NCBI RefSeq assembly: GCF_049856175.1
Contig: NZ_JBNDNA010000003.1
Coordinates: 186,001 to 250,000, forward strand
DNA: 64,000 bases
Reading direction: 5' to 3'
Origin: JB111 sp049856175
GTDB taxonomy: Bacteria > Actinomycetota > Actinomycetes > Actinomycetales > Actinomycetaceae
Below, one piece after another: positions 17,153 to 25,675 of this stretch (position 1 is the stretch's first letter; each line of letters begins with the position of its first letter). A model generated the notes under the pieces. It had not been told where the DNA came from. It searched no databases and was given only the letters and a program-made list of their open reading frames with translations. A program made the translations under genes and the position numbers.

Positions 17153-18148
17153 CTAGGTGCCGGGTCGCCGGCCGAGCCGGTCCAGCTCGGCGGCGACGTT
17201 GTGCCTGGCGCGCTCCTCCCACCGCGCACGTCCTTCCGGGGTCGCGAAGATCGTCCCGCGTCCGGTCAGCGCGGTGAGGACCGCCGACCGGCCGGAGGCG
17301 AACGCCTCGTCGGGGACGTGCGCGTACTCGGCGCGCACGTCGCGCGCGTACCGCTCGTAGCGCACGGGTGACGACGCGAGGATCGCCAGGTCCGCGTCGC
17401 CGAGCAGGGCGGCGTCGCGGTCGGTCCCGTCGTGCTCCGCCGTCGTGAGGACGAGGCGGGCGACCTCGTCGGCGAGGTCGCCCGAGCCGGTCGGGTCGAT
17501 CGCGGGCGAGGCGAGCGCGGCCCGGGCGAGCTCGGCGGACGCGCGCTCGTCGTCGGGGGTGCGGCCCTCGTGCACGGCGTCGTGGAACCACGCGGCCAGC
17601 TCGACGGCCACGGTGATCTCGGCCCCGTCCGCGGCGAGCTCGTCGAGGTCGAGGAGGACGGCCTCCAGGTGCCGGAGGTCGTGATAGCGGCGGTGCGGCT
17701 CCTGCCAGCGCTCGAGGAGGTCGCTGCCGAGATCCCGCCACGCCGCGTCGGTGCCGGCGGCCGTCGATGAACCGTCGGTGGGCGCGGCGTCCTCGTCCTC
17801 GGTGGCCGACCGCCGCGCCAGGGCCGAGCCGAGCCGAGCCCACCGCGTGGCGAGCTCCTCGGCGCGCCGGGCGTGCCGCTCGTCCTCCCGGCGCACCCGG
17901 CGGACCCGCAGTCCGGACCGAGCGAGCCTCGTGACCAGTGTGCGACGGTCGACGTGCTTCGCCCCGGCGGCCACGAGCCGATCCAGCGCGCTCGCCGGCA
18001 CGTCGTAGTGGTCGAGGTCGAAGGAGCGCGGCGGAAGGCCCTGGTTGCGTGCGAACTCGTGCAGCTCCTCGAGCGAGGTGTCCGAGACGAGGTGCGCCCA
18101 GGTCATCCCATGGGCGGGCCACAACGGGTCGTCCACGAGCAGCGCCAT
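17153..18148 (-). CDS. DUF4031 fused to an HD-domain phosphohydrolase
   Basis: The 331-residue two-domain protein has residues 1-83 as DUF4031 (MALLVDDPLWPAHGMTWAHL, later SFDLDHYDVPASALDRLV), a small domain usually found alone. After a charged linker (about 85-130) comes a COG4339-type HD domain with YHDLRHL (about 155-161), AAWFHDAVHEG (His189-Asp190), TAEHDGTD and GDADLAIL, so the metal site looks complete. HD proteins of this group are putative metal-dependent phosphohydrolases with unknown substrate. TAGCAT lies six bases before the ATG (leaderless). A degenerate paralog of the HD part is encoded at 18697-19824. Confidence 0.82.
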   Translation of the reverse strand: MALLVDDPLWPAHGMTWAHLVSDTSLEELHEFARNQGLPPRSFDLDHYDVPASALDRLVAAGAKHVDRRTLVTRLARSGLRVRRVRREDERHARRAEELATRWARLGSALARRSATEDEDAAPTDGSSTAAGTDAAWRDLGSDLLERWQEPHRRYHDLRHLEAVLLDLDELAADGAEITVAVELAAWFHDAVHEGRTPDDERASAELARAALASPAIDPTGSGDLADEVARLVLTTAEHDGTDRDAALLGDADLAILASSPVRYERYARDVRAEYAHVPDEAFASGRSAVLTALTGRGTIFATPEGRARWEERARHNVAAELDRLGRRPGT

Positions 18149-18270
18149 GGCCCGATGCTAGGTGCCCACGCCCGTCGGGCGGACTGGTGGGCCCGGCCGC
18201 CGGCCGGGCCCTGGCGCTGCGGCCGTGCTCTGCCGCGTCGGTCAGGGCGCGCGGGCCCTGACGCGCCGCG

Positions 18271-18561
18271 TCACACGGCGAACATGCCGTGAGCCGCCGA
18301 CTCCGCCTCGTCGTATCCCCGGGCCGCCGAGTCGAGCGCGAGCGAGATCTGGTCGAGATTGGCCTCGACCTGCGACTGCACGGTGCGCCACTGGTCGGCG
18401 CACGTGCCGAACGCGACGGACGCCCCGCCGGTCCACGTGCTCTGCAGCGCCACCAGGTGCGCCATCATCGCCGCGACCTCTCCGCGCACCGAGCTCGCCG
18501 TCGTCCGTACCTGCGCGGCCGCCGTGGCGACCTCGCCGCTGTCGACCTGGAACCGTGCCAT
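18271..18561 (-). CDS. WXG100 family (ESAT-6-like) protein
   Basis: The 96-residue, almost entirely helical protein has the WXG turn at residues 43-45 (LQSTWTGGASVAF) between two long amphipathic helices, the standard helical-hairpin design. Such proteins are secreted as dimers by type VII (Esx) systems. The C-terminus (YDEAESAAHGMFAV) includes a Y-x3-E export-type motif (YDEAE). No EccC ATPase or other type VII component lies in the window, so this is an isolated gene between two HD-domain genes. Confidence 0.88.
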   Translation of the reverse strand: MARFQVDSGEVATAAAQVRTTASSVRGEVAAMMAHLVALQSTWTGGASVAFGTCADQWRTVQSQVEANLDQISLALDSAARGYDEAESAAHGMFAV

Positions 18562-18696
18562 GACTACCCCCGTCCCGGCCCCGCCCGCTGCGGGACCACG
18601 CGGGCGACGCTACGAGCGCCGCGCGACGGCCGTGCCGGTCGGGCCGCGACCTGTGGGCAACGAGGGGCCGGACAGGCCTGTGGGGACGGCGCCGGG

Positions 18697-19824
18697 TCAG
18701 CGCCTGCGACGACCGGGGGCATCGTCGGGGCCGCGTTCCATCCCCGAGCGCGCGGCGAGGTCGTTCTCGTCCTCGTCCTCGTGCACACGGCGCGGGCCGG
18801 TCCCCGGCCCGGGACCGCCGCGGGTCCGGGGCCGGGCGAGGATCTCGTCCGGCCCCATCTCGAGGGTCGACGTCGGCGTCGGTCCGGTCGCATGCACCGG
18901 ACCGGGCGGGGGCGTCGGTCCGGTCGCGTGCGCCGGGTCGGGTCCGGGCGCCGGCCCTGGCGTGGGCACCAGCTCGGGTCCGGACGCGGGACCGGCAGCG
19001 ACCACGGGCGCAGAGCCCGGCGGGGGGACCGGAGCGTGATGGAACGTGCCCGGACGGTGCCGGACCGGGGGCACCGGCCCGGGGCCGCCTGCGGCGGCCT
19101 CCGCCGTGGACAGGTCTCCCTCGGGGCCCGAGCCGCCGAGTCCGTCGAGCTCGGCGCGCAGGATCGCGCGCTCGGAGGAGAGGTTCTCCCGTGCCGCGTC
19201 CTCCCAGTCGGCCGCCAGCGGGCTGCCGAAGATGCGGCGCCGGTCGAGCAGGGTCTCGACGATCGCCAGGCGTGCCTGGAGGTAGTGCCGGGCGGGGATG
19301 TGCGCGTACTCGGCCCGCACCGTCTGCCGGTAGGCCTTGTACTCCTGCGGCCGTTTCGCCAGCACCGCCAGGTGGGCGTCGGCCAGGGCGAGCTGGTCGA
19401 TGTCCCGCCGGTCGACCTCGTGCCCGCGCAGGTGAGCCACGAGCTCGGCGACCCGGTCCGCCAGGTCGCGCGGCACGCCGAGGCGCACCAGCTCGGTCCG
19501 GGCCACCTCGGCGGACGCGACCTCGTCCTCGCCGGCCGCCCGTCGGTACGCGTGCTCCTCCGCGACCGAGAACACCACCCCGTGGTACCAGGCGGCGAGC
19601 CGCACGACGTCGGGGTGGTGCGTCTCCTCGGCGAGCTCGTCGACCATCTTGAGCACGAACGTGAGGTGGCGCAGGCCGTGGTGGTGTCGTCCGGGGGCCG
19701 CCCACCGCTGAAGCAGGTCCCGGGCGTGGGCCTCGAGGTCGGCGGGCCCGGCGGTCGCTCCCACGGCGGTGGCGCTGCGCACGAACGCGGCCGGGAGCCA
19801 CTGGGGAGCGTCGGTGACGCCCAT
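18697..19824 (-). CDS. HD-domain paralog with degenerate active site and disordered tail
   Basis: A 375-residue protein. Residues 1-240 align with the HD part of the gene at 17153-18148, but the signature is broken: WFHDAVHE becomes WYHGVVFS (His81-Gly82), YHDLRHL becomes HHGLRHL, and DADL becomes DAHL. The metal-binding aspartates are therefore missing and it is probably not a phosphohydrolase. Residues from about 250 onward are low complexity, dominated by Gly-Pro repeats and ending DDAPGRRRR. The ATG at 19824 has AGAAGG eight bases upstream. It may be a regulatory partner of the intact paralog; this is inference. Confidence 0.75.
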   Translation of the reverse strand: MGVTDAPQWLPAAFVRSATAVGATAGPADLEAHARDLLQRWAAPGRHHHGLRHLTFVLKMVDELAEETHHPDVVRLAAWYHGVVFSVAEEHAYRRAAGEDEVASAEVARTELVRLGVPRDLADRVAELVAHLRGHEVDRRDIDQLALADAHLAVLAKRPQEYKAYRQTVRAEYAHIPARHYLQARLAIVETLLDRRRIFGSPLAADWEDAARENLSSERAILRAELDGLGGSGPEGDLSTAEAAAGGPGPVPPVRHRPGTFHHAPVPPPGSAPVVAAGPASGPELVPTPGPAPGPDPAHATGPTPPPGPVHATGPTPTSTLEMGPDEILARPRTRGGPGPGTGPRRVHEDEDENDLAARSGMERGPDDAPGRRRR

Positions 19825-20047
19825 GGGTGCAGCCTTCTCTCCGGTCGGGTACCTCGTGCACGGACGGTGCGGTCCGCGCGGACGATGCTAGTCACGCCCG
19901 CACCCGGTGCGGGCCCGCGTTCGCTCCAGGTCGTGCGGACGGCGCGTCGGGCTGCCGCCTCGCGACGTCCGGGCGGCGCCGGGCGACGAGAGCCACCCGA
20001 CGTCCCCTCGGCCCGACGGCACCGCCGGCGGCCAGTAGAGTGCCAGC

Positions 20048-22318
20048 GTGACTGAACCGTTGGACGGGGCCCACGTCCTCATCACCGGCGCGACCGGATT
20101 CGTCGGCCAGGCCGTGCTCGAGAGACTCCTCTCGGGGTACCCGACCACGCGTATGACGCTGCTCGTGCGCGCGCGCGGAGAGATCAGCGGGGCCGAGCGC
20201 ATCCGCCGGCTCACCCGCAAGCCGGTGTTCGCCTCCTGGCGGGAGAGCGTGGGGGCCGAGGGCGTGGAGCAGGCGCTCGCCGAGCGGGTCGCCGTCGTCG
20301 AGGGTGACCTCGGCAGCGTCCCGGACCTGCCGGGCGACCTCGACGTCGTCGTGCACTCCGCCTCGACCGTCTCGTTCGACCTGCCGATCGACGAGGCGTT
20401 CGCCTCGAACGTCGCCGGCCCGGTCGCGCTCTACGACGCGATCGCCGCATCGGGCTCCGACCCGCACGTCGTGCACGTCTCCACCTCCTACGTCGCCGGC
20501 CTGCGCAAGGGGGTCTCGGAGGAGACGTCCCTCGAGCACGACGTCGACTGGCGGGCCGAGCTGGACGCCTCCCGCGTGGCCCGCACGCGCGCCGACCACG
20601 CCTCGCGCGACGCCGACCGGCTCGCCGAGGTCCTCAAGCGGGCGACCAGGGAGCACGGACGGGCCGGCGCGCAGGCGGTCTCGGCCGCCGCCGAGGAGGC
20701 GCGCGAGGACTCCGTGCGTGACGAGCTCGTCGCCGCGGGCCGGAACCGCGCCCTGACGCTCGGATGGCCGGACGTCTACACGTTCACCAAGGCGCTCGGG
20801 GAGCGGGTGGCCGAGACCCGGTGGGGCGCGGAGCACCGCCTGTCCGTCGTGCGCCCCACCATCATCGAGTCCGCCTTCCGGCACCCCTACCCGGGCTGGA
20901 TCGACGGCTTCAAGGTCGCCGACCCGCTCATCGCCGCCTACGGGCGCGGGCTGCTGCCGGAGTTCCCGGCGCTCGCCGACACCGTCCTCGACGTCATCCC
21001 GGTGGACTTCGTCGTCGGGGCCATCCTCGCGGCGGCTGCGGCGCCCCCGGAGCGGGGCGCGCCCGCGTACTACCAGGTGGGCTCCGGCCTGACGAACCCC
21101 CTGCGGTTCGGCCGCCTGTACAGCCTGGTGCGCGAGTACTTCCAGGACCACCCGCTCTCCGACGCCGAGGGTGAGCAGGTCACGGTCCCCACCTGGTCGT
21201 TCCCGCACGGACGGGCCGTCGAGCGCGGCCTCGGCCGCCGCGAGCGCCTCGTCCAGCTCGCCGACCGCGCGGTCTCCGCGCTGCCCGGCTCCCCGCGGTC
21301 GCGCAGCTGGTCCTCGACCCTGTACAAGGCCGGCCGCGACCTGCGCACGTTGCGCAAGTTCACCGAGCTCTACCAGCCCTACACGCAGACCGAGGTGATC
21401 TTCGACGACCGCCGCACGCGCGAGCTGCACCACTCGCTGCCCGAGGAGCGGCGGGCCGAGCACGGGTTCGACGTCGCCGCGATCGACTGGCAGGTGTACC
21501 TCCAGGAGGTGCACATCCCGAACGTGCCCGGCCTCATGCGCGAGCGCCGCGCGGCGTCGCAGGGCGTGCGCCCGACCGCCGGTGCGGACCTCGCCCGGCG
21601 TGAGGACGTCGTCGCCGTGTTCGACCTGCAGCGGACGATCGCCCGCTCGACGCCGGTCGAGCACCTCCTGTGGGCCGAGCTCACCGCGAAGTCCCCGGGC
21701 TCCTGGCCCCGCTCGGTCCTCGAGGTGGTCTCGAAGGCCCCGGGCTTCCTCACCGCCGACCGGCACGACCGCGGCGAGTTCATCCGCTCGGTGATGCGCC
21801 GCTACGAGGGCGTGCCCGACGCGCGGATGCGGGCGCTCGTCCAGGAGCGACTCGCCCCGTCGCTGCGCGCCAACCTGCACTCCGAGGCGCTCGCCCGCAT
21901 CGCCGAGCACCGCGCCGCGGGCCACCGCACCGTGCTGGTCACCGGCGAGATCGACGTGTTCGTCGAGCCCCTGCACGACCTGTTCGACCACATCGTCGCC
22001 GGTCGCATGGAGGTCGACGACGACGGACGCTGGACCGGGCACCTCGAGGTCTCTCCGCTCGTGGGCGAGACACGGGCCGCCTGGCTCCACCGCACGGCGC
22101 GCGAGCACGGCTGGGACCTGTCGGGCTCCTTCGCGTACGGCGACGCCTACGCCGACCGCCCGTGGCTCGAGGTCGTGGGCAACCCCACCGCGGTCAACCC
22201 CGACGCCGCGCTGTACGCGTTCGCGCGGGCCCGGCGCTGGCCGGTGGTCAGCTGGACCGGCACCGCCGAGTCCCGGCTCGCGCCGGTGTGGCGCGCCGTG
22301 CGGGGGACGCGGTCGTGA
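20048..22318 (+). CDS. Fatty acyl-CoA reductase fused to a HAD domain
   Basis: The 756-residue protein has an N-terminal NAD_binding_4 (fatty acyl-CoA / thioester reductase) domain: ITGATGFVGQAVLERLL (about 12-28), VVHSASTVSFD (about 98-108) and the Tyr-Lys pair in YTFTKALGERV. It should reduce acyl-CoA to fatty alcohol or aldehyde. Residues about 520-750 form a HAD-IB domain (VFDLQRTIA, VLVTGEIDVF, AYGDAYADRPWLE). The first HAD motif reads DLQRT instead of DxDxT, so phosphatase activity is doubtful. GTG 20048 has TAGAGT six bases upstream, so it is leaderless. It is the first gene of a four-gene overlapping operon. Confidence 0.85.
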   Translation: MTEPLDGAHVLITGATGFVGQAVLERLLSGYPTTRMTLLVRARGEISGAERIRRLTRKPVFASWRESVGAEGVEQALAERVAVVEGDLGSVPDLPGDLDVVVHSASTVSFDLPIDEAFASNVAGPVALYDAIAASGSDPHVVHVSTSYVAGLRKGVSEETSLEHDVDWRAELDASRVARTRADHASRDADRLAEVLKRATREHGRAGAQAVSAAAEEAREDSVRDELVAAGRNRALTLGWPDVYTFTKALGERVAETRWGAEHRLSVVRPTIIESAFRHPYPGWIDGFKVADPLIAAYGRGLLPEFPALADTVLDVIPVDFVVGAILAAAAAPPERGAPAYYQVGSGLTNPLRFGRLYSLVREYFQDHPLSDAEGEQVTVPTWSFPHGRAVERGLGRRERLVQLADRAVSALPGSPRSRSWSSTLYKAGRDLRTLRKFTELYQPYTQTEVIFDDRRTRELHHSLPEERRAEHGFDVAAIDWQVYLQEVHIPNVPGLMRERRAASQGVRPTAGADLARREDVVAVFDLQRTIARSTPVEHLLWAELTAKSPGSWPRSVLEVVSKAPGFLTADRHDRGEFIRSVMRRYEGVPDARMRALVQERLAPSLRANLHSEALARIAEHRAAGHRTVLVTGEIDVFVEPLHDLFDHIVAGRMEVDDDGRWTGHLEVSPLVGETRAAWLHRTAREHGWDLSGSFAYGDAYADRPWLEVVGNPTAVNPDAALYAFARARRWPVVSWTGTAESRLAPVWRAVRGTRS

Positions 22319-23094
22319 CGGCCCGGCTCCGCGGGCGCGCGCTCGTCACCGGCGGAACGTCCGGCATCGGGCTCGCCTTCGCCCGCCGGCTCGCGCTGCG
22401 CGGCCTGGACCTCGTCCTCGTCGCCCGCGACGAGGGCCGCCTCGGGACCATCGCGGCGGAGCTCGGGGCGCTCGGCGTCGACGTCGAGACGATGGTCGCC
22501 GACCTGTCCACCCGCGAGGGCTCCGACGCCGTGTGCGGCCGCCTCGCCGACGAGGACCGACCGGTCGAGGTCTACGTCGCCAACGCCGGCCACGGCCTGT
22601 ACACGCCGCTCGCGGCCGAGGACACGGCACCGCACCACGCCGCGATCGACCTCATGGTCCGGGCCGTCCTGGACACCGGTGCCGCCGCCGCACGCGCCAT
22701 GACCGCGCGTGGCCACGGCGTGATCATCCCCATCGGCTCGATCTCCGGCATGATCGCCACCGGCCACTACTCCGCCATCAAGGCGTGGACCAACAGCTGG
22801 GCCGAGTCGCTGGCCACCGAGCTCGAGGGCACCGGCGTCACCGTCACGTGCGTGCTGCCCGGGTGGGTGCGCACCGAGTTCCACCAGCGGGCCGGGATGT
22901 CGACGGGGAAGATCCCGGACGCCCTGTGGCTCGACCCCGACCAGGTCGTCGTCGAGTCGCTCGACGCCGCCGAGCAGGGCGACTACCGCGTGGTGCCGTC
23001 GCTGCGCTACAAGGTCATCGCCTTCGCGGCGGAGCGCGGGCCCAAGGCCGCCGTGCGGGCGGTCTCCCGCATCATCCAGGGAGGCAGACGATGA
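22315..23094 (+). CDS. Short-chain dehydrogenase/reductase
   Basis: The 259-residue classical SDR shows TGGTSGIG (12-19) for NAD(P), NAG (90-92), catalytic Ser (GSISG, about 142-144), and Tyr152/Lys156 in HYSAIKA. All catalytic residues are present. It starts with GTG overlapping the previous stop (GTGA), so translation is coupled. In the ether-lipid reading of the operon it would reduce alkyl- or acyl-dihydroxyacetone phosphate to the glycerol phosphate; that role is inferred from context. Confidence 0.85.
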   Translation: MTARLRGRALVTGGTSGIGLAFARRLALRGLDLVLVARDEGRLGTIAAELGALGVDVETMVADLSTREGSDAVCGRLADEDRPVEVYVANAGHGLYTPLAAEDTAPHHAAIDLMVRAVLDTGAAAARAMTARGHGVIIPIGSISGMIATGHYSAIKAWTNSWAESLATELEGTGVTVTCVLPGWVRTEFHQRAGMSTGKIPDALWLDPDQVVVESLDAAEQGDYRVVPSLRYKVIAFAAERGPKAAVRAVSRIIQGGRR

Positions 23095-23945
23095 GCGCAG
23101 CACCGATGCACCGCGCGGACGACGGGGACGCCGCCGCGCCGGCGCCGACCACCCGCCAGCACGCCCACCAGGCGGCGCTCGCCGCGCGCAAGGCCGCGAG
23201 CCGGCTCGTCGACGCCGCCGGCGAGAGCCTGCTGCAGTACACCTCGGGCTTCTGGCGCGCCGGCCGGGTCGTCGCCCAGAAGGGGCCGCTCAACGCGCTC
23301 CTGCACACGGTGACGCGCATCGACGTCGTCGGCCGCGAGAACCTGCAGGGCGTGCGGGGGCCGTTCGTCGTCGCCCCGAACCACAGCTCCCACCTCGACG
23401 CCGCCGTCATCCACGCGACCATGCCCTGGCAGCACGCGGGCCGGGTCGCCACCGCCGCCGCCGGCGACACGTTCTACACCAGGCGGCTCACCCGGGTCCT
23501 CACGGCACTGTTCTTCAACACCTACCCGGTGGACCGTTCCGGCAACCGCCGCAAGGCCGGCCTGTCCGCACGCCTCGTCGACGCCGGCGTCCCGCTGCTC
23601 ATCTTCCCCGAGGGCACCCGGTCGCGGACCGGCGAGATGGCCCGGTTCAAGCCGGGCGTCGCCGCGCTGTGCGTCACGCGCCGCATCCCTTGCATACCGG
23701 TGGCGCTCATCGGCTTCCACGAGGCGATGCCCGTGGGGCAGTCCTTCGTCTCCCGCGGCCGGCCGCACCTCAAGGTCGTGATCGGCCGGCCGCTGCGTCC
23801 GCGCCGTGGCGAGCGCATCCGGGAGTTCAACGAGCGCATCCAGGCGCAGGTGGCCGCCATGTACCGGGCGCGGACCCCGGACGTCGTCGTCGCCCGCGGG
23901 ACCGGAACCGTCGGCCGCAGGAACGGCCAGGAGGAGGCATCATGA
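23091..23945 (+). CDS. PlsC-type acyltransferase
   Basis: A 284-residue glycerophosphate acyltransferase-fold protein. The HX4D motif is intact (NHSSHLD, His98-Asp103), as are FFNTYPVDRSG (about 141-151), FPEGTRS (172-178) and the late IPCIPVAL. It transfers an acyl chain to a phosphorylated C3 acceptor, either dihydroxyacetone phosphate or a 1-alkyl or 1-acyl glycerol phosphate. The first 60 residues are Ala-rich and probably disordered. ATG 23091 overlaps the SDR stop. Confidence 0.88.
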   Translation: MSAAPMHRADDGDAAAPAPTTRQHAHQAALAARKAASRLVDAAGESLLQYTSGFWRAGRVVAQKGPLNALLHTVTRIDVVGRENLQGVRGPFVVAPNHSSHLDAAVIHATMPWQHAGRVATAAAGDTFYTRRLTRVLTALFFNTYPVDRSGNRRKAGLSARLVDAGVPLLIFPEGTRSRTGEMARFKPGVAALCVTRRIPCIPVALIGFHEAMPVGQSFVSRGRPHLKVVIGRPLRPRRGERIREFNERIQAQVAAMYRARTPDVVVARGTGTVGRRNGQEEAS

Positions 23946-25633
23946 CCGAGGTCCAGCACCAGAAGTGGTGGGGATGGGGAGTCGAGGGTGTGACGTTCAC
24001 CCACGACAACAAGCCGAACTTCGCCCCCTTCGTGCTGGACAAGGTCGGCCTCGACCTCTCCCTGGGCGGCACGCCGCCGCCCCGCTTCGAGGACCTCGAG
24101 GTGCCCGCCCCGCGCCTGCCGGACGCCCTCGCGGACGAGCTGCGCGCCGCCGTCGGGGAGACCCACGTCGTCACCGGCGACATGGAGCGGGTCGTCCACA
24201 CCTATGGCAAGGGCATCTCGGACCTCGTCCGGGTCCGCGCGGGCGACCTCCCGCGGGTGCCCGACGTCGTCGTGTACCCCGGCGACGAGGACGAGGTGCG
24301 CGCCGTCGTCGACCTCGCTGACGCGGCCGACGCGGTGATCATCCCGTTCGGCGGCGGGTCCAACATCTCGGGCTCGCTCACGCCCGAGCCGGGCGAGACC
24401 CGGCCGGTCGTCTCGCTCGACATGGGGCGGATGAACAAGGTCCTCGAGATCGACGAGACCTCCGGCCTGGCCCGCGTCCAGGCCGGCGTCCTCGGCCCGG
24501 ACCTGGAGGAGCAGCTCGGGGCCCGGGGCTGGACGTCCGGGCACCAGCCCGACTCGTTCCGCCACTCCACGCTCGGCGGGTGGGTCGCCACCCGCAGCTC
24601 CGGCATGCAGTCCGACCGGTACGGCGACATCGCCGACATCACCCGCGGGCTGCGCTCGGTGCTCCCGGGCCGGGTCGTCTCGCTGCGACCGCTGCCGTCG
24701 ACGTCGACCGGCCCGTCGGTGCGCGAGATGATCATCGGCTCCGAGGGGCGGCTCGGCGTCATCACCGAGGTGTGGATCCACGTCCACCGGCTCCCCGAGA
24801 AGCGCCTGGTCGTCGCCTACCTGTACCAGAGCTGGGGCTCGGCGCTGGAGGCCATGCGCGAGATCTCGACCTCGGACGTGCACCCCTCGATCACCCGCGT
24901 CTCCGACCCGGCCGAGACCCAGTTCTCGCTGTCCACGCAGAAGGCGCAGACCGGGATCAAGGGCAAGATCTCCACCGGCATCTTCGACCTGCTGGCCAGG
25001 CGCGGCTGGGACCTCGACCAGGTCTGCCTCAGCTACGTCGGGTACGAGGGCTCCCCGAAGCACGTCGCCTACCAGCGCAGGGCCGTCGGGAGGATCGTCG
25101 GCCGGCACGGGGGCATCCCGCTCGGGACGGGCCCGGGGGCGCTGTATGACCAGAAGAAGTTCGACACCCCCTACATCCGCGACTTCCTCCTCGACATGGG
25201 GGCGCTCGCCGACGTCTCCGAGACCGCGGCGCCCTGGGCCAGGCTGCGCGGCATCTACGAGCGCACCGTCACCGCCGCGCGCGCGACCTACGACGCCCTC
25301 GGCGTGCGCGGATACATCATGTGCCACCTCTCGCACAGCTACCACTCGGGTGCGTGCCTGTACTTCACGTTCGCCTTCCCGGCCGACGACGCCGACGGCG
25401 CCGCGCCCCCGCTCGAGCAGTACTGGCAGCTGAAGTCCGCGATCCAGCAGTCGTTCATCGACGGCGGCGGCACCCTGTCCCACCACCACGGTGTGGGAAC
25501 GGACCACGCGCCCTGGATGGAGGCCGACATCTCCGAGGCGGGCGTCGAGCTCATGGTGGGCCTGCTCGGGTCGGCCGACCCGCACCGCCGGCTCAACCCG
25601 GGCACGCTGCTCCCCGCGCACCGCGAGTGGTGA
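23942..25633 (+). CDS. FAD-dependent alkyl-dihydroxyacetonephosphate synthase homolog
   Basis: The 563-residue VAO-family flavoprotein closely follows AGPS architecture: the FAD-binding loop IIPFGGGSNISGS (about 133-145), the AGPS-like GWVATRSSGMQSDRYGDI (213-230), IIGSEGRLGVITEVW, SHSYHSGACLYFTFAF, and the C-terminal HHHGVG (His514-516), which holds residues essential in eukaryotic AGPS. AGPS exchanges the acyl chain of acyl-DHAP for a fatty alcohol and creates the ether bond. Bacterial homologs also include lactate-type oxidases, but the RSSGM segment and His triplet favour AGPS. Last gene of the operon, with a four-base overlap with plsC. Confidence 0.85.
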   Translation: MTEVQHQKWWGWGVEGVTFTHDNKPNFAPFVLDKVGLDLSLGGTPPPRFEDLEVPAPRLPDALADELRAAVGETHVVTGDMERVVHTYGKGISDLVRVRAGDLPRVPDVVVYPGDEDEVRAVVDLADAADAVIIPFGGGSNISGSLTPEPGETRPVVSLDMGRMNKVLEIDETSGLARVQAGVLGPDLEEQLGARGWTSGHQPDSFRHSTLGGWVATRSSGMQSDRYGDIADITRGLRSVLPGRVVSLRPLPSTSTGPSVREMIIGSEGRLGVITEVWIHVHRLPEKRLVVAYLYQSWGSALEAMREISTSDVHPSITRVSDPAETQFSLSTQKAQTGIKGKISTGIFDLLARRGWDLDQVCLSYVGYEGSPKHVAYQRRAVGRIVGRHGGIPLGTGPGALYDQKKFDTPYIRDFLLDMGALADVSETAAPWARLRGIYERTVTAARATYDALGVRGYIMCHLSHSYHSGACLYFTFAFPADDADGAAPPLEQYWQLKSAIQQSFIDGGGTLSHHHGVGTDHAPWMEADISEAGVELMVGLLGSADPHRRLNPGTLLPAHREW

Positions 25634-25637
25634 CGGA

Positions 25638-25664
25638 CGCCCCGGGCCGTGCGGGCCCGGGGCG
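25638..25664. terminator. Bidirectional hairpin after the lipid operon
   Basis: CGCCCCGGGCC (25638-25648) and its exact complement (25654-25664) with a 5-base loop lie between the AGPS stop and the convergent sensor-kinase stop at 25676. Confidence 0.75.
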
Positions 25665-25675
25665 GTCGCACGGAG

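Noticed and set aside
17132..17158. Two CCTAGG palindromes at the MFS/HD gene junction as an integration scar or att site
   Set aside because: They coincide with the two stop codons (TAG on each strand), which explains the sequence. No integrase or duplicated flanks are present.
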